Shown: piece by piece, positions 44,184-52,121 of the stretch
Layout: each line of letters begins with the position of its first letter
How positions within the stretch are numbered: the stretch's first letter is position 1
NCBI GenBank assembly: GCA_026707665.1
Contig: JAPOWK010000042.1
Span: 1 to 59,394, forward strand
Source of the DNA: Chloroflexota bacterium
Lineage (GTDB): Bacteria; Chloroflexota; Anaerolineae; Aggregatilineales; Phototrophicaceae
Length of the DNA stretch: 59,394 nucleotides
Direction: 5' to 3'
The notes under the pieces: model-generated
What the model saw: the letters and a program-made list of their open reading frames with translations, nothing else
Told to the model about the DNA's origin: nothing
Database searches by the model: none
Position numbers and translations under genes: made by a program

Positions 44184-45638
44184 ATGTCTTTCATATCAAC
44201 TGAGTTCATCGTCTTTGCCACCATTGTCGTTGTGGTATTTTTCTGCACGACACAGCGTCTTCGCTGGCTGCTGCTGCTGCTATCCAGCTACTACTTTTAC
44301 GCCTTCTGGAATCCGAGTTATCTGCTGCTGATCATCTTTTCTACCTTGGTGGATTATTTTGTGGCGCTGGGATTGAGCCGCAGCGACGTCGAAAGACGCC
44401 CGCGCCGGCGCCTTCTGCTTGCGCTTAGCGTTCTGGCGAACATCGGTGTTTTGTTTGTCTTCAAGTACGCCAATTTATTTGCGCAAACGACGGCGGAGAT
44501 CAGCGCCGCCTTGGGCGCGCCAATCCAGTTTCAGGCGCTGGACGTGCTCTTGCCGGTTGGGATATCCTTTTACACCTTTCAATCCATGTCCTATACCTTT
44601 GATGTTTACCGGGGGCGCTTGCGGGCCGAGCGCAATCTGGGCATATTCGCCACGTATGTCGCCTTCTTTCCTCAGTTGGTTGCCGGACCGATTGAGCGCG
44701 CCGCCAATATGCTGCCGCAATTCCGGCTCGAGCGCCGCTTTTGCCATGACCGCGTCGTCAGCGGCTTGCGCCTGGTCTTATGGGGAGCCTTCAAAAAAAT
44801 AGTCGTTGCCGACCGCCTGGCGATTTACGTGAATGAGGTTTATGGAGACCTTGAGCGCCATACCGGGCTAAGTCTCATTTTCGCGACAGTTTTCTTCGCT
44901 TTCCAAATCTATTGCGATTTCAGCGGCTATTCGGATATCGCGATTGGCGTGGCGCGCGTCCTGGGATTCAAGCTGATGGAAAACTTCCGCCGTCCCTATC
45001 TGGCGCGCTCGCTTGGCGACTTTTGGCGCCGCTGGCATATCTCGCTTTCGACCTGGTTCCGCGATTATGTCTACATCAGCCTGGGCGGCAACCGCCGCGG
45101 TTTGCGCCGGCAGATTCTAAATTCGCTCGTCGTCTTCGCGATCAGCGGGCTGTGGCACGGCGCCAATTGGACTTTTGTCATTTGGGGACTCTATCATGGC
45201 CTGTTGGTGGCGCTCCAAACGATGCTTGGCGCAGCTTGGCCGAAGGCTGGTCCAAATGGGCTTGTCTCCGCTGTTAGCCGGGTGCTGGTCACATTCATGC
45301 TGGTAACCTTCGGCTGGATCTTCTTCCGCGCTTCCAGCCTTTGGGAAATCGAATATGTGCTGCGCCACCTCTTTGATTTCTCCCAGGGAGTTGCTGGTCT
45401 CACCTTGCCCTTCGCGGCCGGCCTACTGCTGCCGCGCGCTGAGTTCGCCCTGTCCATTCTCTTGATCGCCTTCATCGTCGCGACGGATGTCCTTGATGAG
45501 CGGGTCGGCTTGATGGCATTCTTGTCCCGCCTCTCGCTTGCGCCGCGTTGGACGATTTATTATGTTCTGACCGCTGGCATTTATGGTTCGCTATTCTATA
45601 GCGCAGCGATTCAGGAATTCTTCTACTTCCAGTTTTAG
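44184..45638 (+). CDS. MBOAT-family membrane O-acyltransferase (AlgI/DltB-like)
   Basis: 484 residues with about 10-12 membrane spans. MBOAT landmarks: LLPVGISFYTFQSMSY, FFPQLVAGPIERA, FQIYCDFSGYSDIAIG, RPYLARSLGDFWRRWHISLS, and the catalytic His in ISGLWHGANWTF. AlgI-like enzymes transfer acetyl or other acyl groups to extracellular polysaccharides. The following gene encodes an SGNH-like partner, the usual arrangement for such systems. It separates prfA from prmC, an insertion of envelope genes into a translation operon. Confidence 0.93.
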   Translation: MSFISTEFIVFATIVVVVFFCTTQRLRWLLLLLSSYYFYAFWNPSYLLLIIFSTLVDYFVALGLSRSDVERRPRRRLLLALSVLANIGVLFVFKYANLFAQTTAEISAALGAPIQFQALDVLLPVGISFYTFQSMSYTFDVYRGRLRAERNLGIFATYVAFFPQLVAGPIERAANMLPQFRLERRFCHDRVVSGLRLVLWGAFKKIVVADRLAIYVNEVYGDLERHTGLSLIFATVFFAFQIYCDFSGYSDIAIGVARVLGFKLMENFRRPYLARSLGDFWRRWHISLSTWFRDYVYISLGGNRRGLRRQILNSLVVFAISGLWHGANWTFVIWGLYHGLLVALQTMLGAAWPKAGPNGLVSAVSRVLVTFMLVTFGWIFFRASSLWEIEYVLRHLFDFSQGVAGLTLPFAAGLLLPRAEFALSILLIAFIVATDVLDERVGLMAFLSRLSLAPRWTIYYVLTAGIYGSLFYSAAIQEFFYFQF

Positions 45639-45644
45639 AGCATC

Positions 45645-46781
45645 ATGCGACGCGTATTCTTCAAGCTTTGCCTGTTCTTCCTGCCCATATCCGCGCTCCA
45701 CCTGGCGCTGGCCGGTATAGCCTGGCATTCGGGGGAAGCGATGCCCGTAAGCCGAATTGTCAAACTGCAGCACAGTGAAGCGGGCAGCTTCTTCGGATCG
45801 GTAACGGAGATGCGGTACGGGGATTACAAGCTGGCTGCCTATCGCAGTCGGCAGCCCAAGATATTGATCTTGGGTAATTCCCTGACGCTAAACGTACGCA
45901 GCGAATTCTTTACCAAGAGTCCCGGCGCCGTATACAATGGCAGCGTTGGCGGCTGGCATTTGCCGAATATGCGAACCTTCTATCAGCGGTTGGAGAACCA
46001 GCCGGAGATTCTCATCACGCTCATTGACCTGGGCTGGTTCCTTGACGATATCAAATCCGCGGCTGATGAGAATCCCTATAATCCAAATACTGAATTCGAA
46101 TTCAAACGCATTCAACAAGCGACCGTAGAGATGGTTCATCGGCTTTTGAACGGTCGCTTGAACTTCACTCAAATACTGCAGCGGCGTGATCCGCTAACCG
46201 GACGGACGAGCCTGGGCTTGCGGGCGCTTGAACTCAGCCATGGCTACCGGCTGGATGGAAGCAGGCAGCTTGGTCGCCTCGCCATCCGGCCGGATCATTG
46301 GTCCCGGCTAGTGCAGGAAGAGCTCGACCGCGTGGTGGTGGCGGGTGAAGTCTCAATGGCGAGCCCGCCCATTCATGAGCCAGCGTTTGCATTGCTGCAA
46401 AGATTCTTGCAGGAGGCCAAGGACGACGGCATGGCGGTATTCGGCATAACCACGCCGCGACACTTCGCTATTCTAGAGCGTATGAAGGAGTTGGGCAGGG
46501 ATCGCCATATTGCCCCCATACGCGCGCGTGTGGAGGAGTTGTTTGCCACCTTTGGCTTTCATTATCATTATTTTGGCGATATGAGAGCTTATGGCGCAAG
46601 TGCGAATGAATGGTATGACGGACGCCACATGTCCGAATCCAATTCCTTGCGTATGATGTTGGCTCTCTTTGACCGCCATCCGGATATCTTCGATCCGTAC
46701 ACCGACCGAGAAGAGCTTCGCCATTTTCTTGAGAGTTTCACCAATCCCATGGACATATTCCACGAATTGCCGCCATTATGA
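45645..46781 (+). CDS. SGNH-like O-acyltransferase partner (AlgJ/DltD-like role)
   Basis: 378 residues, 6 nt after the MBOAT stop. N-terminal membrane anchor (VFFKLCLFFLPISALHLALAG). SGNH features: Ser-containing block ILGNSLTLNV near residue 85, and the late YDGRHMSES, resembling the D-x-x-H catalytic pair of SGNH hydrolases. MBOAT proteins hand the acyl group to such partners outside the membrane. No named family matched clearly; AlgJ/DltD role is inferred from context. Stop and prmC start overlap (ATGA at 46778-46781). Confidence 0.72.
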   Translation: MRRVFFKLCLFFLPISALHLALAGIAWHSGEAMPVSRIVKLQHSEAGSFFGSVTEMRYGDYKLAAYRSRQPKILILGNSLTLNVRSEFFTKSPGAVYNGSVGGWHLPNMRTFYQRLENQPEILITLIDLGWFLDDIKSAADENPYNPNTEFEFKRIQQATVEMVHRLLNGRLNFTQILQRRDPLTGRTSLGLRALELSHGYRLDGSRQLGRLAIRPDHWSRLVQEELDRVVVAGEVSMASPPIHEPAFALLQRFLQEAKDDGMAVFGITTPRHFAILERMKELGRDRHIAPIRARVEELFATFGFHYHYFGDMRAYGASANEWYDGRHMSESNSLRMMLALFDRHPDIFDPYTDREELRHFLESFTNPMDIFHELPPL

Positions 46782-47608
46782 CCCTGCGCGCCGAGTTGAA
46801 TAGAGCCAGGCGCGCACTCTGTTCTTCGGAAAGCGCCGATCTCGATGCGCAAATGCTGCTTGCGCATGTCCTCGGCGTCGATCGCAGTTTCCTTTTCGCG
46901 CGCCCGGAAATGCTCCTGACGGATGACGAATCGGCCCGTTGTCAGGTGACTGTAGATCGCCGCGCCGCTGGCGAACCAATTGCCTACATCACCGGCGCCA
47001 AAGGCTTCTACGATATCGAGCTGCGGGTCTCGCCCGCGGTGTTGATCCCGCGGCCCGAGACCGAGTTGCTGCTGGAAGAAGCGCTTCGTCTCACCGAACG
47101 CGGGGCTTGCATCCATATTGCCGACATCGGGACGGGCAGTGGAGCGCTCGCCATTGCATTCGCGCGCCAGCGGCCGGCGGCCAAGGTCTATGCCAGCGAA
47201 ATCAGTGGCGCGGCCCTGGCGATCGCGCGCCAAAACGCTGAGCGCAACCGCGCCCACGTCTGCTTTTGCGAAGGCGATCTGGCAGCGCCATTGATCGAGA
47301 GCGGCCTCCAGGTCAACCTGCTCATGGCGAATCTGCCCTATATCCCCACTGCTGATCTGGCGGCGCTGGAGGTGAGCCGTTATGAGCCGAGGCTGGCTTT
47401 AGACGGCGGCGTGGACGGACTGAATCTATTCCGTCGCCTGCTGACGCAAATTCCGTCCCTCTGCTCCGAAGGCGCCTGGGTGCTGCTCGAGATTGGCGCC
47501 GATCAAGGCGAAGCGGTAGTAAAGCTGGTACGCGACCGCGTCGGCGCTCGCTGCGACATTCTGCAAGATTACGCCGGTTTGGACCGTATCGCGCGATTTC
47601 AGTTATGA
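46778..47608 (+). CDS. prmC: Release factor glutamine methyltransferase
   Basis: 276 residues. N-terminal helical domain, then SAM motif IADIGTGSGALAIAFA and the glutamine-binding loop, here LMANLPYIPTADL: the usual N-P-P-Y reads N-L-P-Y, keeping the catalytic Asn, one Pro and Tyr. Also YITGAKGFYDIELRVSPAVLIPRPETELL, the PrmC PRPETE motif. It methylates the Gln of the GGQ in release factors. Normally next to prfA; here the MBOAT/SGNH pair lies between. Confidence 0.95.
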   Translation: MTLRAELNRARRALCSSESADLDAQMLLAHVLGVDRSFLFARPEMLLTDDESARCQVTVDRRAAGEPIAYITGAKGFYDIELRVSPAVLIPRPETELLLEEALRLTERGACIHIADIGTGSGALAIAFARQRPAAKVYASEISGAALAIARQNAERNRAHVCFCEGDLAAPLIESGLQVNLLMANLPYIPTADLAALEVSRYEPRLALDGGVDGLNLFRRLLTQIPSLCSEGAWVLLEIGADQGEAVVKLVRDRVGARCDILQDYAGLDRIARFQL

Positions 47609-48768
47609 CCGAACACAGGCTAACGCGCGACGATTTCCTCATTCGCGACGATGTGATCTTCTTCAATCACGGCGCGTTCGGCGCTTGCCCAAAGTCCGTC
47701 TTTGAATGCTATCAAGCCTGGCAGTTGGAGCTAGAACGCCAACCGGTCGATTTTCTCCTGCGACGGGGCGCTCCACTCATGGCTGACGCGCGCGCCCGCA
47801 TCGCCGACTATTTCAACGTGCCGTCCGACGAAATTGTCTTCGTCACCAATGCCACCACCGGGCTGAGCCGCGCCGTCCGCTCACTGAGCTTGCAGCCGGG
47901 CGACGAGATCCTCACGACGGACCACGAATATGGCGCCGTCAATCGCCTGCTGGATTTCGTCGCTGACCGAACGGGCGCGCAAATCGTTCGCAGCTACGTT
48001 CGCCTGCCTTACCGGGATGACGCCCGCTTCGTCGATGACCTCTTCGCCGATGCCACAGCCAAAACGCGCGCAATCGTCATCAGCCACATAACGTCGCCAA
48101 CTTCGCTGATCTTTCCCGTGCAGCGCATTTGTGAGCGCGCCCGGGCAGAAGGCATCTTGACGATCATTGACGGCGCCCATGCGCCCGGGCAGCTGCCCGT
48201 CGACCTAAAGGCCATCGGCGCTGACATGTACAGCGGCAATTTTCACAAGTGGCTCTGCGCGCCGAAGGGGTCGGGATTTCTTCACGTCCGGCCTGAGCAT
48301 CACGCCTCTATCGATCCCCTGGAGATTTCGCATGGCGTTTACGATGGCAGCGGTTTCGTCGAGCGGAACGAGTGGCAGGGCACGCGCGATATCGCTGCCT
48401 TCTTGACGGCGCCGGCGGCGATCGACTATCAGCGCGAGCGCAATTGGCGCGCCGTCAGAGCCGAATGCCACCGCCTGGCTTTACAGGCGCAGACGCGTCT
48501 CTGCAATCGCTATCAGCAGACGCCCTTCTCGGAGAATCAGTTCGCGCAAAAGGTTACGGTTCCACTGCCTCAGTGCGATGTTGATTTGCTGCGGAGGCGA
48601 CTCTATGACGACTACCGCATCGAGGCGCCAGTCGGCAAATTCGCCGATCAATGCGAGATCCGCATTTCGGTGCAAGCCTACAATACGTCTGCCGAGATTG
48701 ACTTGCTAATTGCCGCGCTAGATGACCTTCTTGATGAAAGCTCAAAGCAGGCGATCGCATCAATGTAG
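47605..48768 (+). CDS. Class V aminotransferase (isopenicillin N epimerase-like)
   Basis: 387 residues; ATGA overlap with prmC (47605-47608). PLP enzyme of fold I: FFNHGAFGACP at the start, VTNATTGLSRAVRSL, IIDGAHAPGQLPVDL (Asp-x-x-His-x-x-Gly region), and the PLP Lys in GNFHKWLCAPKGSGFL. The group is annotated as CefD/isopenicillin N epimerase-like or cysteine desulfurase-like; specific reaction not known. Its 3' end overlaps the convergent RNA methyltransferase-like gene by 91 nt, which is a lot. Confidence 0.88.
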   Translation: MTEHRLTRDDFLIRDDVIFFNHGAFGACPKSVFECYQAWQLELERQPVDFLLRRGAPLMADARARIADYFNVPSDEIVFVTNATTGLSRAVRSLSLQPGDEILTTDHEYGAVNRLLDFVADRTGAQIVRSYVRLPYRDDARFVDDLFADATAKTRAIVISHITSPTSLIFPVQRICERARAEGILTIIDGAHAPGQLPVDLKAIGADMYSGNFHKWLCAPKGSGFLHVRPEHHASIDPLEISHGVYDGSGFVERNEWQGTRDIAAFLTAPAAIDYQRERNWRAVRAECHRLALQAQTRLCNRYQQTPFSENQFAQKVTVPLPQCDVDLLRRRLYDDYRIEAPVGKFADQCEIRISVQAYNTSAEIDLLIAALDDLLDESSKQAIASM

Positions 48769-50036
48769 TAGGTCTGCGGCGCCAGATCGATCGGCTGGAT
48801 TTCGCGCAGGCGATATCCCGAATGGATGAGCCGCCGACAGTCTCGCGCCAGCGCGGCCGCATTGCCGCTGACGTAGACGATACGCCCGATACCCAATTCA
48901 CCGAGCCGCGCCGTGACTTCCTCGCTCAAGCCCGATCTCGGCGGATCTACCAGCGCGATGTCATAGCGGGCTTCTTCCTGGATCATGTCGGCGAGCACGT
49001 TCTCGACCGAGCCCTCTATGACATCGACATTGTCGAAATCAGCCAGGTTGTGATCGGCATCGCCGGCGGCCGGCGGATAACTCTCGACCAGGGTGACCCG
49101 AGCGACGGCGCCCGCCACGAAAGCGCTGAAGATGCCCACACCGGCGTAGAGATCGAGAATCGCTTCGCCACCCTGCATGCGCGCCATCCGCTGCACGGCA
49201 GCCACCAGACCGGCCAGCGCGCCGATATTCGTCCGCATATAGGCGCCGGCGGTGGCGCGGAAGTGGCGATCGCCGATCGAATACATGCTGTGGGTATCGC
49301 CAATGACGTTTACGGGCTCGCGGTCCGGCAGAATCAGATTCACACTCAGGGGCAGGTCGGTTTGCAGTTGCGGCTCTTCTTCCGCGTCGATCTCGAAGAT
49401 GAGCATCAGCCGCCCGTCTGACCCGCGCCGCAGCGTCATCCGTTGCGCCGGCTCATAATCCAGGTCCAGTTCGTGCAGCAGCTCCAACAGATCGGGATGC
49501 GCCAGGTGACATTCCTGAATCGGCTCGACGCCGCGTTCCTGGCGTTTTAGCCCCCACGCGCCCGACTCAGCGCGCAGCAGGCTGAGGCTGTGATTGTATG
49601 CCCAAGGTTGCGGCGCTGGCATAATCGGCTTCAGCGCCGACTCGATCACCGTATCAGGAAGTTTCCCGATGCGCGAAAGCTGGTCCGCGAGGACATCCTG
49701 TTTCAGCGGTAGTTGCGCGCTGTAATCAATATGCTGCCATTGACAGCCCCAACAGCGTCCCGGACCGAAATGCGGGCAGCGCGGTTCGGCACGATCCTGC
49801 GACGCCGCGATCAACTGCTGGCCGCGCGCGAAAAGGACCTTGCCGCGCTCGCCGCTGATTTCCGCCGTGATCGACTCGCCCGGCAAGGTGTATGGCACGA
49901 AGACCGGCTTCCCCCGATACAGGCTCAAACCGCTCCCGCCATGCGCCATGTCGCTGATATCAAGGCTGACCGTCTTGCCCTTCAGCGAGCGCTGCCCCTG
50001 CCGTCGCGGTCTTCGAGCGCGTCTTCGCTTGGCCAT
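48678..50036 (-). CDS. TrmA/RlmD-family RNA m5U methyltransferase-like protein lacking catalytic Cys
   Basis: 452 residues from the ATG at 50036; 16 earlier codons are open. N-terminal TRAM domain (GKTVSLDISDMAHGGSGLSLY), Fe-S ligands CPHFGPGRCWGCQWQH plus a fourth Cys in IQECHLAH, SAM motif ILDLYAGVGIFSAFVA, and the IALVDPPRSGL motif. At the nucleophile motif (normally SCNP), the sequence is YVSGNAAALARD: Gly391 (codon at 48864-48866) replaces Cys. The C-terminus after AIACFEL is a ~20-residue Ser-rich tail arising from the 91-nt overlap with the aminotransferase gene. Fold and Fe-S site look intact, but 5-methyluridine chemistry should fail; RNA binding or another reaction remains possible. 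Confidence 0.85.
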   Translation of the reverse strand: MAKRRRARRPRRQGQRSLKGKTVSLDISDMAHGGSGLSLYRGKPVFVPYTLPGESITAEISGERGKVLFARGQQLIAASQDRAEPRCPHFGPGRCWGCQWQHIDYSAQLPLKQDVLADQLSRIGKLPDTVIESALKPIMPAPQPWAYNHSLSLLRAESGAWGLKRQERGVEPIQECHLAHPDLLELLHELDLDYEPAQRMTLRRGSDGRLMLIFEIDAEEEPQLQTDLPLSVNLILPDREPVNVIGDTHSMYSIGDRHFRATAGAYMRTNIGALAGLVAAVQRMARMQGGEAILDLYAGVGIFSAFVAGAVARVTLVESYPPAAGDADHNLADFDNVDVIEGSVENVLADMIQEEARYDIALVDPPRSGLSEEVTARLGELGIGRIVYVSGNAAALARDCRRLIHSGYRLREIQPIDLAPQTYYIDAIACFELSSRRSSSAAISKSISADVL

Positions 50037-50087
50037 TTCGTTTGTGACTTTGCTCACATCGTTTGCTTTGCGTAGCAGCCACATAAA

Positions 50088-50115
50088 CAGAATCCCGCGA
50101 TTGAGCGGGACTCTG
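50088..50115. terminator. Hairpin between the DsbA-like and RNA methyltransferase-like genes
   Basis: CAGAATCCCGC and GCGGGACTCTG pair over 11 bp with one mismatch, 6-nt loop. On the minus strand it lies 22 nt after the DsbA-like stop and is followed by a T-biased stretch, so it may end that transcript. A true rho-independent terminator would have a denser U-run. Confidence 0.5.
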
Positions 50116-50136
50116 ATTCGGTATTCCGAAGATTGG

Positions 50137-50922
50137 CTAGTCGCCGGGACCGGTTTCGATGCCGGCTTTGGCTAACTCGCGCTGGATCATGCGCTCGAAA
50201 ATGCTGTAGGGCTGCGCGCCGCTGAGTATTTGCCCGTTGATGAAGAAGCCGGGCGTGCCGCGTACGCCGGCGATCTGGCCATCAAAGCCATCTACTTCGA
50301 CCTCGCCCAAATAGCGGCCTTCGTCCAGGCAGGCGGTGAATTCCTCGATATCGAGTTCGTATTCCTCAGCCATCTTGAGATAAAAGTCATAGCCGAGCTT
50401 GTCCTGGTTCTCAAAGAAGGCGCCATGGAATTCCCAGAATTTGCCCTGGGCGAAGGCGCATTGGGCGGCGGCGGCGGCCGGCGTTGACTCCGGCGTCAAG
50501 CGGGCGAAGTCGCGGTAGACGTAGCGAATGTGTTGCCCGTAATTCTCCAGAATCGGCCTAAAGGTCTGGTCGAAGTGACGCTTGCAGTAAGTGCAGAAGA
50601 AGTCGCTGAATTCGACAATGACGATCGGCGCGTTTTCGTCGCCCAGATAGGGGTCGTCGTCGACCAGCGCGAAGCGGTCGGATTCTTGCTCGGCCGTGGC
50701 GCTGGCCTCGCGTCCGTCCAGCACCGATTCGATGATCGCGCGCAATTGTGCCTCATCGACGGAGACCATTTGGTCGGCGGGCGCTTCAAAGGCGGCTTTG
50801 CCAATCAATATGCCGAAGACGCAGAAAGCGGCGGCGATCAGCAAATCGCGCAGCCCTATGCCCGCGGCGCTCGCGGTTGAATGGCGCTTTTCCTGTTGAA
50901 CTGTTTCATTGGCTTCTGGCAC
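50137..50922 (-). CDS. DsbA-family thiol-disulfide oxidoreductase, membrane-anchored
   Basis: 261 residues. A signal anchor at about 24-42 (GLRDLLIAAAFCVFGILIG), then the thioredoxin-fold DSBA-like domain with C-T-Y-C in EFSDFFCTYCKRHF and cis-Pro in GVRGTPGFFINGQ, and an inserted helical part (KLGYDFYLKMAEEYE). It should form or shuffle disulfides in extracytoplasmic proteins, for example the Cys-bearing PBP tail or SH3b lipoprotein in this window. No partner DsbB/VKOR gene is nearby. Confidence 0.92.
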   Translation of the reverse strand: MPEANETVQQEKRHSTASAAGIGLRDLLIAAAFCVFGILIGKAAFEAPADQMVSVDEAQLRAIIESVLDGREASATAEQESDRFALVDDDPYLGDENAPIVIVEFSDFFCTYCKRHFDQTFRPILENYGQHIRYVYRDFARLTPESTPAAAAAQCAFAQGKFWEFHGAFFENQDKLGYDFYLKMAEEYELDIEEFTACLDEGRYLGEVEVDGFDGQIAGVRGTPGFFINGQILSGAQPYSIFERMIQRELAKAGIETGPGD

Positions 50923-51073
50923 GGTGGTCCCCTTGCTTGGGTTTGCATCAGTATTTCATGTAGTGTACTAAACTTCCAGGCGATTGCCCATTCGCTTGTC
51001 TCGCCAGCTTCGGCAGCGCTGATAGTCGCTTCGCAATTGCTGGACTGGACATAGCCCGGTCGCCAAGACAAGT

Positions 51074-51079
51074 TATAAT
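51074..51079 (+). promoter_or_regulatory. TATAAT -10 box upstream of rsgA
   Basis: A perfect TATAAT 54 nt before the rsgA start. No good -35 at normal spacing; TGGACA lies 22 nt upstream, which is too far. Confidence 0.35.
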
Positions 51080-51133
51080 CTTCCCATGCGCACTGGAAAC
51101 TACAAGCCAAGGAAGACTGATGGAGGCTCATAA

Positions 51134-52105
51134 TTGGGAGACCAGCTGGCCGGTCTGATCGTCAAGGAACAGAGCGGTTTCTACTGGGTGGAAGCGGCTG
51201 ACGGCAACACTTACATGTGTGAGTTGCGCGGCCGGCTGAAGGAAGAGGCAAAGACTTCCGATATCGCCGCCATTGGCGACCGCGCCAAGATCAGCACGCG
51301 GCGGGAAGAAGGGACTGATGTCTTAACGGGCGCGATCGAATCGCTGTCGCCGCGCCATAGCGTGCTTTCCCGCGCGCAGCGCACCACTGGAAAACGCGGC
51401 GTCGGCCAGGCTGAGCGCGAACAGGTGGTCATCGCCAATGCGGATCGCGCGCTCTTCGTCTTCGCCGCCGCCCAGCCCGGTCCTGACCTGGATATTCTGG
51501 ACCGCCTGCTGGTCGCCGGTGAAAAGTCAGGCATCGCCGAATTGCTGATCGTGCTCAACAAGATTGACCTTGTCTACCCGGCGGCTGTCGACGAGCTCAT
51601 GGCTGGTTACGAAGGCATCGGCTATCGCGTCCTGCGCACCAGCGCCTTGCGGGCTGAGGGCTTGGCGGAACTGCAAGCGGCGCTCGCCGGTGGCATCTCG
51701 GTCATGACCGGTCCTTCCGGCGTTGGCAAGACCAGCCTGCTCAATCGTATCCAGCCGGGCTTGGGGCGCCAGGTCAAGGCGGTCGGGCGCCAGTCCGAAG
51801 AGGGGGTGCATACCACCCGCGACAGCGCGCTGGTGCGGCTTGATGGCGGCGGCTATATTGCCGATACGCCCGGCATCCGTTCCATCAACGTCTGGGATAT
51901 CGAACCCGATGAGCTGGACGCCTACTTCGTCGATATCGCGGGCCAGGTCTTGGACTGCAAGTTCAGCAATTGCACCCACACAAACGAGCCGGATTGCGCC
52001 GTGCGGGCAGCCGTCGAATCAGGCGCCATCGCCGCCCGTCGCTATCGCAGTTACCTGGAATTGCGCGAAGAACTGCGCGACACCTATATCATCTACAATC
52101 GCTAG
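51134..52105 (+). CDS. rsgA: Ribosome small subunit-dependent GTPase A
   Basis: 323 residues from a TTG at 51134, supported by GGAGG 7 nt upstream. OB-fold domain first, then a circularly permuted GTPase: LNKIDL (G4) precedes the P-loop TGPSGVGKTSLLN (G1), with DTPGIR (G3) later. C-terminal zinc knuckle CKFSNCTHTNEPDC. It helps mature the 30S subunit using GTP. Sequence is complete and normal. Confidence 0.95.
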   Translation: MGDQLAGLIVKEQSGFYWVEAADGNTYMCELRGRLKEEAKTSDIAAIGDRAKISTRREEGTDVLTGAIESLSPRHSVLSRAQRTTGKRGVGQAEREQVVIANADRALFVFAAAQPGPDLDILDRLLVAGEKSGIAELLIVLNKIDLVYPAAVDELMAGYEGIGYRVLRTSALRAEGLAELQAALAGGISVMTGPSGVGKTSLLNRIQPGLGRQVKAVGRQSEEGVHTTRDSALVRLDGGGYIADTPGIRSINVWDIEPDELDAYFVDIAGQVLDCKFSNCTHTNEPDCAVRAAVESGAIAARRYRSYLELREELRDTYIIYNR

Positions 52106-52121
52106 TGGCGAGACGCCCGTC

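Noticed and set aside
46778..47608. PrmC N-L-P-Y instead of N-P-P-Y as a sign of inactivation
   Set aside because: The catalytic Asn and Tyr are kept and all other motifs are normal; probably a tolerated variant.
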